In this document: in pieces, positions 8,243 to 16,598 of the stretch
How positions within the stretch are numbered: the stretch's first letter is position 1
Layout: each line of letters opens with the position of its first letter
Assembly: GCF_036384435.1 (NCBI RefSeq)
Contig: NZ_DASVMI010000030.1
Location: forward strand, 68,319-132,318
Source of the DNA: GSA-30 sp036384435
GTDB lineage: Bacteria > Pseudomonadota > Gammaproteobacteria > Xanthomonadales > Rhodanobacteraceae
Reading direction: 5' to 3'
Length of the DNA stretch: 64,000 nucleotides
Notes under the pieces: model-generated
The model's database searches: none
Told to the model about the DNA's origin: nothing
The model's input: the letters and a program-made list of their open reading frames with translations, nothing else
Program-made: the position numbers and the translations under genes

Positions 8243-8590
8243 ATGGCGTCCCTGCCCGCTACCAGCCCCTCGTTCACCCCGGCCGACCTTGCCGTCATGA
8301 AAGCGCGCGTGCCTGAAGTTTCCGAGTTGCTGCGCTTTATGGCCACGCCATCGCGCCTGCTGCTGCTGTGCCAGCTCGCCCAGGGGGAAATGACAGTGGG
8401 CGGCCTGGAGGAAGCGACCGGGATCCGCCAGCCAGCACTCTCCCAGCAATTGGCCGAGCTGCGTCAACGACAGCTGGTCGCTACCCGACGCGAATCGAGG
8501 TCGATCATCTATCGCATGGCGGACTCGCGCGTCGCAGCTTTGCTTACCGCGATGCATGGGATCTTCTGTATGGATGCTGCATCGCCTTAA
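8243..8590 (+). CDS. ArsR-family repressor with two-cysteine redox switch (BigR/SqrR-like)
   Basis: 115 residues from ATG 8243, with AAGG just upstream; a longer frame from 8186 uses GTG and lacks a ribosome site. The winged helix-turn-helix is standard: RFMATPSRLLLLCQLAQGE, then the recognition helix with QPALSQQLAELR. Cys43 in the second helix and Cys109 in the last helix (HGIFCMD) match the two cysteines by which BigR and SqrR sense sulfane sulfur through a disulfide or polysulfide bond. It faces the MBL/YeeE operon, the usual target of this group. Metal-binding ArsR motifs (ELCVCDL) are absent. Confidence 0.88.
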   Translation: MASLPATSPSFTPADLAVMKARVPEVSELLRFMATPSRLLLLCQLAQGEMTVGGLEEATGIRQPALSQQLAELRQRQLVATRRESRSIIYRMADSRVAALLTAMHGIFCMDAASP

Positions 8591-8859
8591 AGCGATCCAG
8601 CAACTTGGCTTGATGTGCCGCGGCGATCTCGACGTTCCTTGGTGGCAGGCTGACACAAGAGAAGTGGCTTGCTTGACGGACTTCCGGTTTGCGCCGCAAA
8701 AATACAAACAGAATCCATGCCGCAATGGGCCGCTTGAAGCCGAGAGTTATCGCCGCGCAATGCAAGCCAAGCCATTGCATTCCAACTTGACGCCTGGCCA
8801 AGTGGCACCACAGAATCCTGAATTAACCTCCTCATAAAGTCTGTGGATAGCCAAGCCTT

Positions 8860-9306
8860 ATGAAGCATGCTCCACCCGGCTACGAATGTCCGTTCTGCGG
8901 CATTGCCGAGACGCTTCCTTCGCCGGCTTCGGAGTCTGCCGTCGTGCTCGTGGAGACCAACGTTTACGCCCTGATTCCCACGCTCTGCTACGCCGGCATC
9001 AAGGGGAATTGCCTGGTGATTCCTCGACGACACTACGAAAACGTGCTGGATATGCCGGATGACCTTGGCAGCGATTTCTTTCGCGCCACGCGTCGCCTGG
9101 CGCAGGCCATGCTGACCGCCTTCGGGTGCAACGGCATTTCCACTCGCCAACATAACGGCCCAGCTGGCAACCAGGATGTGTGGCATTACCACCTCCATGT
9201 GTTTCCTCGTTATGCCAAAGACGATCTGTACGCCAGACCCAAGGCTCCATACACCGTGGAAGAACGCATGGAACTGGCAGCTACTCTCCGGGCGGCCTTG
9301 CAGTAA
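8860..9306 (+). CDS. HIT family protein
   Basis: 148 residues. The histidine triad HYHLHVFPR gives His109, His111 and His113, the nucleotide hydrolase/transferase site in which the middle His is the nucleophile. CPFC at residues 10-13 is the N-terminal half of the zinc site found in many HIT proteins. The QHNGPAGNQDVWHYHLH context fits the Hint/Fhit-like bacterial branch rather than GalT. Monocistronic in appearance; cytoplasmic. Nucleotide substrate not determined. Confidence 0.92.
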   Translation: MKHAPPGYECPFCGIAETLPSPASESAVVLVETNVYALIPTLCYAGIKGNCLVIPRRHYENVLDMPDDLGSDFFRATRRLAQAMLTAFGCNGISTRQHNGPAGNQDVWHYHLHVFPRYAKDDLYARPKAPYTVEERMELAATLRAALQ

Positions 9307-9560
9307 CACGCGCTCTGCTTGCGAGCAGATCGACTTGCACGCGCCGTAGTGGCACCGTCATGGCAATCCATGCAAGCCAATGCTTTAAAATATTGCGTTA
9401 CGTTCGAACAAAACGGTATGCCGGTGGTACCGATCACACTACGGGCATGGCACTCGGCCCGGCCTTGCATCGTGGTGCACACGCGGCTGCTTCTATCGTA
9501 GATGCGATGCGTCACAGGTAAGACGATTCAACGGATCTCGCATTCACGTAACGACAAGAA

Positions 9561-9598
9561 AATCGGGCTGCTGGCAATGGATATGCCAGCAGCCGATT
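9561..9598 (-). terminator. strong rho-independent terminator of the SDR at 9602
   Basis: GGCTGCTGGCA (9566-9576) pairs perfectly with TGCCAGCAGCC (9584-9594) around a seven-base loop, and the outer AATC/GATT also pair with one bulged G. Read on the minus strand the hairpin is followed by TTTTCTTG. It lies directly after the stop of the minus-strand SDR. Confidence 0.85.
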
Positions 9599-9601
9599 GA
9601 T

Positions 9602-10357
9602 TCAGACTTGCGCTTGACCGCCATCGATGAAGAGCTCGATCCCGGCGATGAATGCAGCATCCGGCGAGGCAAGAAATACCGCGGCGCCCGCCACGTCGTT
9701 AGGGTCCCCCACCCGGCCGAGCGGAACCGTGGATGCCATGTAGTCGAGCATCCCTTGCTGGTCTGCGGGGTCGGAACCGGCGAGTTCGACCAGGCCCGGT
9801 GTCTTGATCGGGCCGGGACTGATCACGTTGACGCGAATACCCCGCGACTTGAGATCAAGCGTCCAGCTACGCGCGAAATTGCGTACCGCCGCCTTCGTCG
9901 CACTGTAGACGCTGAAGGCCGGCGTGCCCTTGATGCTTACGTTGGACCCCGTCAGGATCACCGATGCACCATCGACAAGCAGAGGCAGCGCTTTTTGCAC
10001 GGTGAACAGCACGCCCTTCACATTGCGACCAAAGGTATCTTCGTAATGTTCTTCGGTGATGGAGCCAAGCGGCAGCATCGAGCCACCTCCGGCGTTGACG
10101 AACAGGATATCGATGCGACCGGCTTCGTTCTTGACCCGCTCGTAGAGACGATTGAGGTCATTGAGATCGGCGGAGTCGGCCTGCACGCCGATGGCGCCTG
10201 AACCAATCGCCGCCACCGCGGCCTGAAGCTCCTGCTGGCGGCGACCGGTGACGAACACCTGGGCTCCTTCCAATGCAAAACGCTTGGCCGTAGCCAGTCC
10301 GATACCGCTGGTGCCGCCCGTGACAACGGCAATCTTTCCTTCCAGTTTGCGAGCCAT
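9602..10357 (-). CDS. SDR family oxidoreductase
   Basis: 251 residues from ATG 10357, preceded by AGGAG eight bases upstream; the open frame to 10423 has no ribosome site. TGGTSGIG near residue 13 binds the cofactor, NAGGG near 88 and YSATK near 152 complete the SDR core, and the C-terminus has the FIDGG block of FabG-like members. It is divergent from the LysR gene at 10450, the classic arrangement in which the LysR protein controls the oxidoreductase. Substrate unknown. Confidence 0.9.
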   Translation of the reverse strand: MARKLEGKIAVVTGGTSGIGLATAKRFALEGAQVFVTGRRQQELQAAVAAIGSGAIGVQADSADLNDLNRLYERVKNEAGRIDILFVNAGGGSMLPLGSITEEHYEDTFGRNVKGVLFTVQKALPLLVDGASVILTGSNVSIKGTPAFSVYSATKAAVRNFARSWTLDLKSRGIRVNVISPGPIKTPGLVELAGSDPADQQGMLDYMASTVPLGRVGDPNDVAGAAVFLASPDAAFIAGIELFIDGGQAQV

Positions 10358-10400
10358 GGTTTGTCTCCTGTTGTGGGGTGAGACAAATCTAGGGCCGCAT

Positions 10401-10418
10401 GCTATTTTTCGAAATAGC
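10401..10418. promoter_or_regulatory. candidate LysR-type operator
   Basis: GCTATTT-TTCG-AAATAGC is a perfect 7-bp inverted repeat containing a T-N11-A core, located between the divergent SDR and LysR genes. This is the shape expected of a LysR recognition site. Confidence 0.6.
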
Positions 10419-10449
10419 AACAAATGAAAACCATCATTGCATATTTGAT

Positions 10450-11406
10450 ATGTCCAAACTTCCCGATTTTGAAGGCCTGGCCATGTTCGGCAAGGTGGCC
10501 GAAGAAGGCTCTTTTGCCGGGGCAGCCACGGCCATGGGCGTCTCGGTGGCGACGGTGTCGCGTGCGGTCACCCGACTGGAAGAGCGACTTGGCGGTCGCC
10601 TGTTCAATCGAACATCGCGTCGATTGTCCCTCACCGATTACGGCCGCTCCCTCGCAGAACGCGCCACGAAGATCTATACCGATGCCGCGGATGCCGAGGA
10701 TTTCGCACGCGAGACATCGCGCCGGCCGCGCGGCCTGATCAAGCTCGCTGTGCCGCTATCGTTCGGTACGCGCTGGGTTGCGCCGTTGTTGCCGGAATTC
10801 TTTCGCGCCTATCCGGATATAGCTATCGACCTGCATGCCAGCGATGCACGAGCAGACCTGATCGGCGAAGGCTTCGATGCGGCGTTGCGCATCGCCGCCA
10901 TGGAAGATTCATCACTAGTGGCGCGGCTCATCGCCCCGATGCGTCGATTCCTGGTGGCCGCTCCGGACTACCTCTCTCTTCGTGGCCGACCGCAGCATCC
11001 CCGTGATCTTGGCGCCCATCCATGCCTGAGTTACGCCATCCGCAACCGCAGGGATGTATGGCATTTCACCCATGAACGAAGTGGCGAGGAATGCAGCATC
11101 ACACCTACAGGCATGCTGCGCGCCACCAGTGTGGAGATCCTGCTTCCTACCATATTGGCAGGCACGGCGATTACCGAAGTGCCCGAATTCATCGCCACCG
11201 AATACTTTCGCAGCGGGCAACTCGAACCCGTCTTGCCTGATTGGAATATGCCATCCGGTGGCCTGTATTTTGTCACGCCGACGACCCGCGCACGGCCAGC
11301 AAAAGTCAGCGTGCTAGCGGACTTTCTCACGTCCCGGCTGGCGGTGGCGCAATGGCGATCGGAACCCCATATCGGCAAGAAGTCACCCCGTGCTCGCAGG
11401 CGATAA
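10450..11406 (+). CDS. LysR family transcriptional regulator
   Basis: 318 residues from ATG 10450. The N-terminal winged helix (residues 8-65, with AATAMGVSVATVSRAVTRLEERLGGRLF) is the LysR HTH, followed by the periplasmic-binding-like effector domain (about 90-300), in which the HASDARADLIGEGFDAALRI block is typical of the CrgA/PA-type subgroup. A Ser/Arg-rich basic tail (SPRARRR) ends it. Divergent from the SDR at 9602, with a palindromic operator candidate between them. Confidence 0.9.
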   Translation: MSKLPDFEGLAMFGKVAEEGSFAGAATAMGVSVATVSRAVTRLEERLGGRLFNRTSRRLSLTDYGRSLAERATKIYTDAADAEDFARETSRRPRGLIKLAVPLSFGTRWVAPLLPEFFRAYPDIAIDLHASDARADLIGEGFDAALRIAAMEDSSLVARLIAPMRRFLVAAPDYLSLRGRPQHPRDLGAHPCLSYAIRNRRDVWHFTHERSGEECSITPTGMLRATSVEILLPTILAGTAITEVPEFIATEYFRSGQLEPVLPDWNMPSGGLYFVTPTTRARPAKVSVLADFLTSRLAVAQWRSEPHIGKKSPRARRR

Positions 11407-11638
11407 CGTTGGGGCTCGCGCCCTTTCATGGTTTCTGGAACTCAAGAAGCTGCTCCTGTTCTTCGTGCTGGCCGGTTTCTGAAAGCGACGCGGAGCTGGA
11501 TGACGGACGGCCAACAAGGATAGGGATGGATGGGAGAGGTTTGCGGCGCGTCGTGCTGCCGCGAACCGGGGCACGCCCTCGCGACAGGCATCCCATCATG
11601 CGATGGCCGCTTGATACAGCGCAGGAAAATCCCTGGCT

Positions 11639-13198
11639 TTAAAGCCCGCTCTTGGCCATTCTCGCCTGCACCCACCAGGCGGCACGTCGTATCAAGCTAA
11701 GCCCTGGATACTGGCTCCATACAAAGGTGCCGACACTTTTCGGTGGCATCATGTATTCGAACCGGCTTTGATCGTCGACGACGGAAAGATGGCGCTCTTC
11801 GGCGTTGCTGTTCACCACCACCAGCACGATGGAACTATCCACCGTGTTCTGGAATGCCACGTTCGCGATGCCCTTGTCGGTATCGGTCGAGTTCACCCGA
11901 AACGCGCCCGGCAACACGAAGCGGCTGAAATGCGCGAGGGCGTAGTATTCATCGTTGCGACTCACCTCGCCGGTTTTCGAGTCGATGGTGATCACGCCCT
12001 TGCAGTTGGCGCATCCGCCAAAATGCGGGCCGTGGTTTTCATCGAGCGCCAGATTCCAGTAGATGACGCCGCGTGCCCATTGCCGGATGCTTGCGATCAA
12101 CAGGTTGCGCGAGAACCATAACAGCTCGCCGTGAATACTCGACGCCCAATCGCCGCCGGAACATTCGGTGAGATACGCATCCTTGCTCGGAAAAGCTCGA
12201 TGCAGGCGCCCTTGTGCATAGGGGCTGCCTTCGTAGCAGTGCCAGGCGATGCTGTCGACATAACGGGCAGCCTCTGGATAGGCGAGCACGCTCGATGCCT
12301 GTTCGGGATGACTCCAGTTGTGATCCCACTCCATGATGCGCGTGAAGGGCTTGCGTGTGGCCAGCTTGGGACCGAGGTAATTGGCGATCAGGCGCGTTCG
12401 CTGCTCGGATCCCATCGCCATGCCCGGATAGGTCAAGGGCTGGAAAGCAGGTTCGTTTTGCAGGGTCAGCGCAAAAATGGGAATGCCATACTTGCGATAG
12501 GTGTCGATGTACTTGAGCAGATAGTCCGCGTACACGCTTTCGTACTGCTCCAGCAACGTACCGCCAATCAGGTTCTCGCTGCTCTTCATCCATGCCGGCG
12601 CACTCCATGACGTCGCGACAATGGCGAGCTGGGGATCGATGGCCAGGATCTGGCGTACCGTCGGTATCACGTCGAGCAGGTTGGATGCCACATTGAAATG
12701 CTCAAGCGACGGGTCGCTATCACCGACAGGCACGTCATCGAGCGTGTAGGGCTTCAACGAAAAATCCGATGCACCAATCGTCAGGCGCATCATGTTGAAG
12801 TCGAGGTTTGGCGGCGGTCCGTAGAGCTCATGCAACAAGGCGGCGCGTTGCAGCGCATTGAGCTTGTTCTGGATCAACCAGGCCGACGAGTCGGTCATGG
12901 CCGCGCCGAATCCCACCATGGATTGATAGGTCTTGTGTACGTCCACCACGATGTCGGCGTCGGCCTTGCCGCGCGCACTCATGGCGATGTCGGGCTGCGG
13001 CTCAAGCTTCAGCCGGCGATCGGCCGTGCTCAGCCACAGCTCGACGACAGGCACGACGGGCTTTTCGACCACGGCGATCTTGGGCGGCGCCACCATCTGC
13101 CGGGACGGCAGCGCATACAGCGCCATGAAGCTGATCACAATGAGTCCAGCGATGAGGGCGACGGTCACCCGCCCCGATCCCATCCCATGTTCATCCAT
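11639..13198 (-). CDS. glycoside hydrolase family 30 protein, membrane-anchored or exported
   Basis: 519 residues. A hydrophobic segment at about 11-30 is a signal anchor or uncleaved signal peptide. The GH30 (beta/alpha)8 domain spans about 80-430: FGFGAAMTDSSA at 96-107 is the family entry block, LTLQNEP carries the acid/base Glu249 and YLTECSGG carries the nucleophile Glu345. The C-terminal beta domain ends near 500; a basic amphipathic tail follows (RRAAWWVQARMAKSG). GH30 enzymes cleave glucosylceramide, beta-1,6-glucan or xylan; the sequence resembles the glucosylceramidase/beta-1,6-glucanase branch. It lies near the remains of a GH2/TonB locus, so a polysaccharide-utilisation role fits. 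Confidence 0.92.
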   Translation of the reverse strand: MDEHGMGSGRVTVALIAGLIVISFMALYALPSRQMVAPPKIAVVEKPVVPVVELWLSTADRRLKLEPQPDIAMSARGKADADIVVDVHKTYQSMVGFGAAMTDSSAWLIQNKLNALQRAALLHELYGPPPNLDFNMMRLTIGASDFSLKPYTLDDVPVGDSDPSLEHFNVASNLLDVIPTVRQILAIDPQLAIVATSWSAPAWMKSSENLIGGTLLEQYESVYADYLLKYIDTYRKYGIPIFALTLQNEPAFQPLTYPGMAMGSEQRTRLIANYLGPKLATRKPFTRIMEWDHNWSHPEQASSVLAYPEAARYVDSIAWHCYEGSPYAQGRLHRAFPSKDAYLTECSGGDWASSIHGELLWFSRNLLIASIRQWARGVIYWNLALDENHGPHFGGCANCKGVITIDSKTGEVSRNDEYYALAHFSRFVLPGAFRVNSTDTDKGIANVAFQNTVDSSIVLVVVNSNAEERHLSVVDDQSRFEYMMPPKSVGTFVWSQYPGLSLIRRAAWWVQARMAKSGL

Positions 13199-13378
13199 AG
13201 CGCCTGTAACGTCCTTTGCCCATGCCGCGGCTCACCTGGATCACTTTGTTGCTGGACGTGTATATCAGAGCAGGAAGTGGCATCCACTTTCCAGGCTCCC
13301 GATGCGATCAGCCTGACAAATCGATCCCAAGGAGAGCCTGAACGCGCTCCATGGCCTCCCTGCAGGAAACTGCGGCGG

Positions 13379-14002
13379 TCATAAGCCTTCGCGGCGACAG
13401 ATCTCCTGGACCAGCAGATGCGACAGTGCGGCCACGTGACCATCGTATTTCCGGATGGCAGGGATGGCCCATTCACCGCCGGCAAGGACAAAGTGCTGTT
13501 CCCATTGCGGCATCGCCAGCAATTGATCGACGGTCACGCGCCGGGAACCACCCATTTCCGCATGACCGCCACCGATGGATTGGCCAACGCCGAACAGTCG
13601 CGTGCTGAACGGATAGACGTGCACATCATAGACATGGTGCGACGGATGCTCGGTCGTGGGCGCCTGGTTTTTATAGCTCAGGCGAAGCAGTTGATTCTCC
13701 CGTCGCTCGGCGGTCAGGGGCACCGAATGTTCGTAAAGGTAGCTGGCAGGCAATTCACCTACCTGCGGCCAGGCCACGTGTTGCTCCGTGTACGTCAGAT
13801 GCTTGAACGTTCTGGGATAGGCAAGTTGCGTCCATCCCAAGTCCTCGCGGGCGATGCTTGCATTGAACAGTCGATGTTCGCTGCCAGCAAACTCGATGAC
13901 CAGTTGCCAGGTTTCATTGGGGGCGACACGGTGAATGCCTGGAGCACGCTTCGACATTTCCAAAGGCACGTCGCCAGGAAGCGAGTTTGTTGTGCCGGGC
14001 AT
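13379..14002 (-). CDS. DUF2442 domain-containing protein with an extra C-terminal half
   Basis: 207 residues from ATG 14002 (AAGGAG upstream). Residues about 23-100 follow the DUF2442 pattern: W-LVIEFAGSEHRLFN, then LAYPRTFKHLTYTEQHVAWP and ASYLYEHSVPL. DUF2442 proteins are small, often next to DUF4160 toxin-like proteins; no partner is visible here. The second half (about 105-207) is rich in His and aromatic residues (HPSHHVYDVHVYPF) and I do not recognise it. It could be a fusion. Function unknown. Confidence 0.6.
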   Translation of the reverse strand: MPGTTNSLPGDVPLEMSKRAPGIHRVAPNETWQLVIEFAGSEHRLFNASIAREDLGWTQLAYPRTFKHLTYTEQHVAWPQVGELPASYLYEHSVPLTAERRENQLLRLSYKNQAPTTEHPSHHVYDVHVYPFSTRLFGVGQSIGGGHAEMGGSRRVTVDQLLAMPQWEQHFVLAGGEWAIPAIRKYDGHVAALSHLLVQEICRREGL

Positions 14003-14312
14003 CTTTGCAGCTCCTTTGAGTCTTATCGCATCGGCAAGTTTAGAGGCATGGGCCTGGACGCCGAAACGCGATCAATCCCTGGGCCTGATGGGTAGCCCGA
14101 TCGGGTCGTGAGCCGATCAGATCCGTGATCGGCTCATGCGACTGACCCGACCGATGGCTATCCAACGCTTGACCTGGCAACAAGCCGACCGACGCGGCCA
14201 GGATCGAAGGCCAATACTGTCGCGCCCCTGCCAGGTAGCTGCCATCAGGCTCATGAGCAGTTGCCCGGCATGCGCTAAGCTTTGCGCGGCGTAGAACCCC
14301 TGGACACGCGAC
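14003..14312. other. intergenic stretch with an 11-bp perfect inverted repeat
   Basis: 310 bases with no gene I can support. It contains TGAGCCGATCA (14109-14119) and TGATCGGCTCA (14126-14136), a perfect inverted repeat with a six-base loop, which may be a terminator-like hairpin or a regulator site. A minus-strand frame at 14117-14320 has no start site or recognisable homology. Confidence 0.4.
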
Positions 14313-14501
14313 ATGCACAACCTGCCTCCTGATGGCCTTCCTCGTTATCGCCTGCTCACGGGCAAGGATGATGCTTCGTTTTGCCATCGTGTTTCCGAAG
14401 CCTTGAATCTTGGCTACGAGCTTTATGGCTCGCCTGCCGCAACATTCAACGGCGAACATGTCGTCGTGGCTCAGGCCATCATCTGGCCGGCGAAGGACTA
14501 G
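14313..14501 (+). CDS. DUF1737 domain-containing small protein
   Basis: 62 residues. The pattern YRLLTGKDDASFCHRVSEAL, GYELYGSPAATFNG and VVAQAIIWP is that of DUF1737, a short conserved proteobacterial protein family of unknown role, usually 60-70 residues. The whole family length is present. No strong ribosome site is visible upstream. Confidence 0.82.
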   Translation: MHNLPPDGLPRYRLLTGKDDASFCHRVSEALNLGYELYGSPAATFNGEHVVVAQAIIWPAKD

Positions 14502-14672
14502 CGATTCAAAAATAATCGGCAGGCGTTTCCCGCCGAATATCCCGGCCGATTTACGGGTCACGATACTTCCGTGACCGTCCATTCGCGCCCTCATCTCCCC
14601 CTTGTCTGATGTGAATTTTTGCGCCGCAGCGTGACAGCTTGCGAATTCGGCGTATTAATTTGTCACAGGGGA

Positions 14673-14687
14673 TTTAGATCGATCCAA
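14673..14687. promoter_or_regulatory. LacI-type operator candidate, copy 1
   Basis: TTTAGATCGATCCAA; its core TTAGATCGATCCAA is a near-perfect palindrome centred on CG, as in LacI/GalR-family operators. An exact 15-base copy lies 384 bases downstream. Confidence 0.55.
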
Positions 14688-14693
14688 GTTAAG

Positions 14694-14709
14694 TGTGACG
14701 TAGATCATG
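14694..14709. promoter_or_regulatory. weak CRP/Clp-like site
   Basis: TGTGA-N6-TCATG matches the CRP consensus TGTGA-N6-TCACA in eight of ten positions and lies seven bases after the first LacI-type operator. Catabolite control of a sugar locus would be consistent. Confidence 0.35.
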
Positions 14710-15056
14710 TCGCCGTGGCGACACCTCTGTGGCGCTTGATAAGGGTGGGAGGGCTAACAAGTCGGCGCGCGAGCGCTGACCGGCTTGCTGCTGCTTCCCG
14801 CCAGACCGACGAGGGAATGGGAAGCCGCTAGATGAGACGAGGTTTTACCCGCTTTTCCGCGATAACCAGGCTGCCATGTGCGCATGTTTCTTCTGTTGGG
14901 AGAGCGGCGAGCGGTGGTCTGGATGGTGGTCGCCTTGCTCATTTTGTCGCAACAGGCGGCCACATAAGGCTACGCATGAGCCGAATTCTGACCGTAACCC
15001 CCCCGGAAGCATGAAGCATCCATCGAGAGGGATGGCCGCCTTCCGGTTGTCGAAAT

Positions 15057-15071
15057 TTTAGATCGATCCAA
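15057..15071. promoter_or_regulatory. LacI-type operator candidate, copy 2
   Basis: Exact second copy of TTTAGATCGATCCAA, about 112 bases before the ATG of the truncated TonB-receptor-like leader at 15184. Confidence 0.55.
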
Positions 15072-15183
15072 AAAGCAGGAGGACGAGTGCCGTCTTGAGA
15101 CCACGAATCCGCGAGCAGTGATCAAACAGGGGATCACCTGTGCCGATTTTTATCGCGCACATTTGCATTGGGAAGTTGACACC

Positions 15184-15218
15184 ATGACTTATCTGCCAAA
15201 CATGTTGACGCGTAAGCC
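15184..15218 (+). pseudogene. leader remnant of a TonB-dependent receptor-like gene
   Basis: ATG 15184 begins MTYLPNMLTRK, the style of N-terminus seen in TonB-dependent receptors of Xanthomonadales, behind an operator and an AT-rich leader. After about eleven codons the text changes to the interior of a GH2 gene in another frame. The short match makes the assignment tentative. Confidence 0.35.
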
Positions 15219-16277
15219 GGCGGCAAGCCGGTGGGCGCAGCAACCGGGCCCGCGAGCCAGCCACTGCACCTGGCTATCGCTCACCCTCACCTGTGGAGCC
15301 CGCAGGACCCGTTTCTGTACACCTTCAAGGCCACGTTGATACAAGGCAAACAGCGTGACGACGTCACCAGCTATGCGGGCTTGCGCAGCATTGCCATCGC
15401 AAAAGTCGACGGTCGCAATCGCATCGTGTTGAATGGCAAGCCGACATTCCTGCTCGCCACGCTGGACCAGGGCTACTGGCCCGACGGCATCTACACCGCA
15501 CCCACCGACGCCGCCCTGAAATTCGACATACAGAAAACCAAGGACCTGGGCTTCAATACCATCCGCAAGCACATCAAGGTGGAACCGGCGCGCTGGTATT
15601 ACTGGGCCGATCGCATCGGCCTGATGGTCTGGCAGTATATGCCGGCACTCTCGAACGGACACAACGATGCGCTGAGCGACGCGGACAAGACGCAATTCCG
15701 CGACGACGTCTCTGCCATCGTCAAGCAGCTCAAGGGAGAAACCTCGATCATCGGCTGGATTGCGTTCAACGAAGGCTGGGGCCGATGGAGCATCCCGGCG
15801 GCGGGCGAACTGGCCGCGCAGATCAAGCAGCTTGACCCGTCACGCCTGGTGGATGCACGCAGCGGCGCCAACTGTTGCGATACCAAGGGTGATCCGCATG
15901 CGGGCGATGTCTACGACGTCCATGACTATCAAGGCCCCGGCCTGCCCAGCCCGGATGCCGAGCGCGCGGCGATCGACGGTGAACACGGCGGCCTGACGTT
16001 GGGCGTGCCCGGTCATGTATGGCCCAATACCCCCATCAATCCCTATGGCGCGGTCAAGGACAGCGACGCGCTGACCGATGGCTATGTCGCCAACACCGCG
16101 GTGCTACGCGACAAGGGCCCGTCGGTCGGCGTATCTGGCAGTGTCTATACCCAGATCACCGACGTCGAGGGCGAGCACAACGGCTTGTACACCTATGACC
16201 GCAAGATCGAGAAAGTGGACGAATCCAAGGTGCGTGCCATCAACGATGCAACAATACGCGCCGGCGGGCAGCCGTGA
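15219..16277 (+). pseudogene. glycoside hydrolase family 2, 5'-truncated
   Basis: From about 15219 the frame reads GKPVGAATG, then HPHLWSPQDPFLYTF, the end of the GH2 immunoglobulin-like domain, followed by the complete TIM-barrel catalytic domain. From GTG 15231 the acid/base Glu is residue 181 (FNEGWG) and the nucleophile is about residue 251 (IDGEHGG). The N-terminal sugar-binding domain and start codon of a normal GH2 enzyme (usually over 600 residues) are missing: an in-frame TAA lies at 15213-15215, directly before the junction. GTG 15231 could give a 348-residue product, but without the jelly-roll domain activity is doubtful. A deletion joined this gene to the leader at 15184; AAGCCGG occurs on both sides of the junction. 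Confidence 0.8.
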
Positions 16278-16598
16278 CGGCACGGCAGCGATTCGTTCAA
16301 GCGATGTGGTGTGGTGGGCGGACAGGGTCTCGAAGGAGTGGCTTTGTAGTGGCCGATGCAGGTCGCGATGGGGGCGAGGCTTGATGGTTTCGACAGCCAC
16401 CACCTGCGAATGGATCGCAGATGGCTTCGCCGATGAATTTGCTCCACCCTGGAGACGCATCGTGCCTTTGTGGCGTTGCAGGAGCGACTTCGGTCACGGC
16501 TCGGGGTTTCGATAGCCATCATGTGCGGATGAATCCGTACGGCAAGGTCTTTGACGACCGGAGGGACGCGGGATACGTCAACTGCCCACGCCCCGAAC
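16278..16598. repeat. intergenic region with imperfect extragenic repeats
   Basis: No gene. Two related units, GGTTTCGACAGCCACCAC (from about 16386) and GGTTTCGATAGCCATCAT (from about 16505), are each followed by a TGCG-ATG-ATC block, and GCAGGAGCGACTTCGGTCAC (about 16478-16497) resembles the TGTAGGAGCGACTTCAGTCG repeats scattered in Xanthomonadales genomes. Confidence 0.5.

Larger units (their letters stand above)
14502..15183. other. regulatory/remnant region upstream of truncated GH2 gene
   Basis: About 680 bases without an intact gene. It holds two identical 15-bp quasi-palindromes (14673-14687 and 15057-15071), a CRP-like site, and a 27-codon frame (14884-14967) starting MFLLLGERRAVVWMVVALL and ending at TAA, which looks like a signal peptide cut off from its gene. 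Together these suggest the promoters of a lost sugar-utilisation locus. Confidence 0.5.

Noticed and set aside
8544..8801. 85-codon minus-strand ORF between the ArsR and HIT genes
   Set aside because: Overlaps the end of the ArsR gene and has no recognisable family; another frame in the same place is equally open. Could be a remnant but not supportable.
14117..14320. 67-codon minus-strand ORF upstream of the DUF1737 gene
   Set aside because: Reads into the palindrome at 14109-14136, with no start signal and no recognisable pattern.
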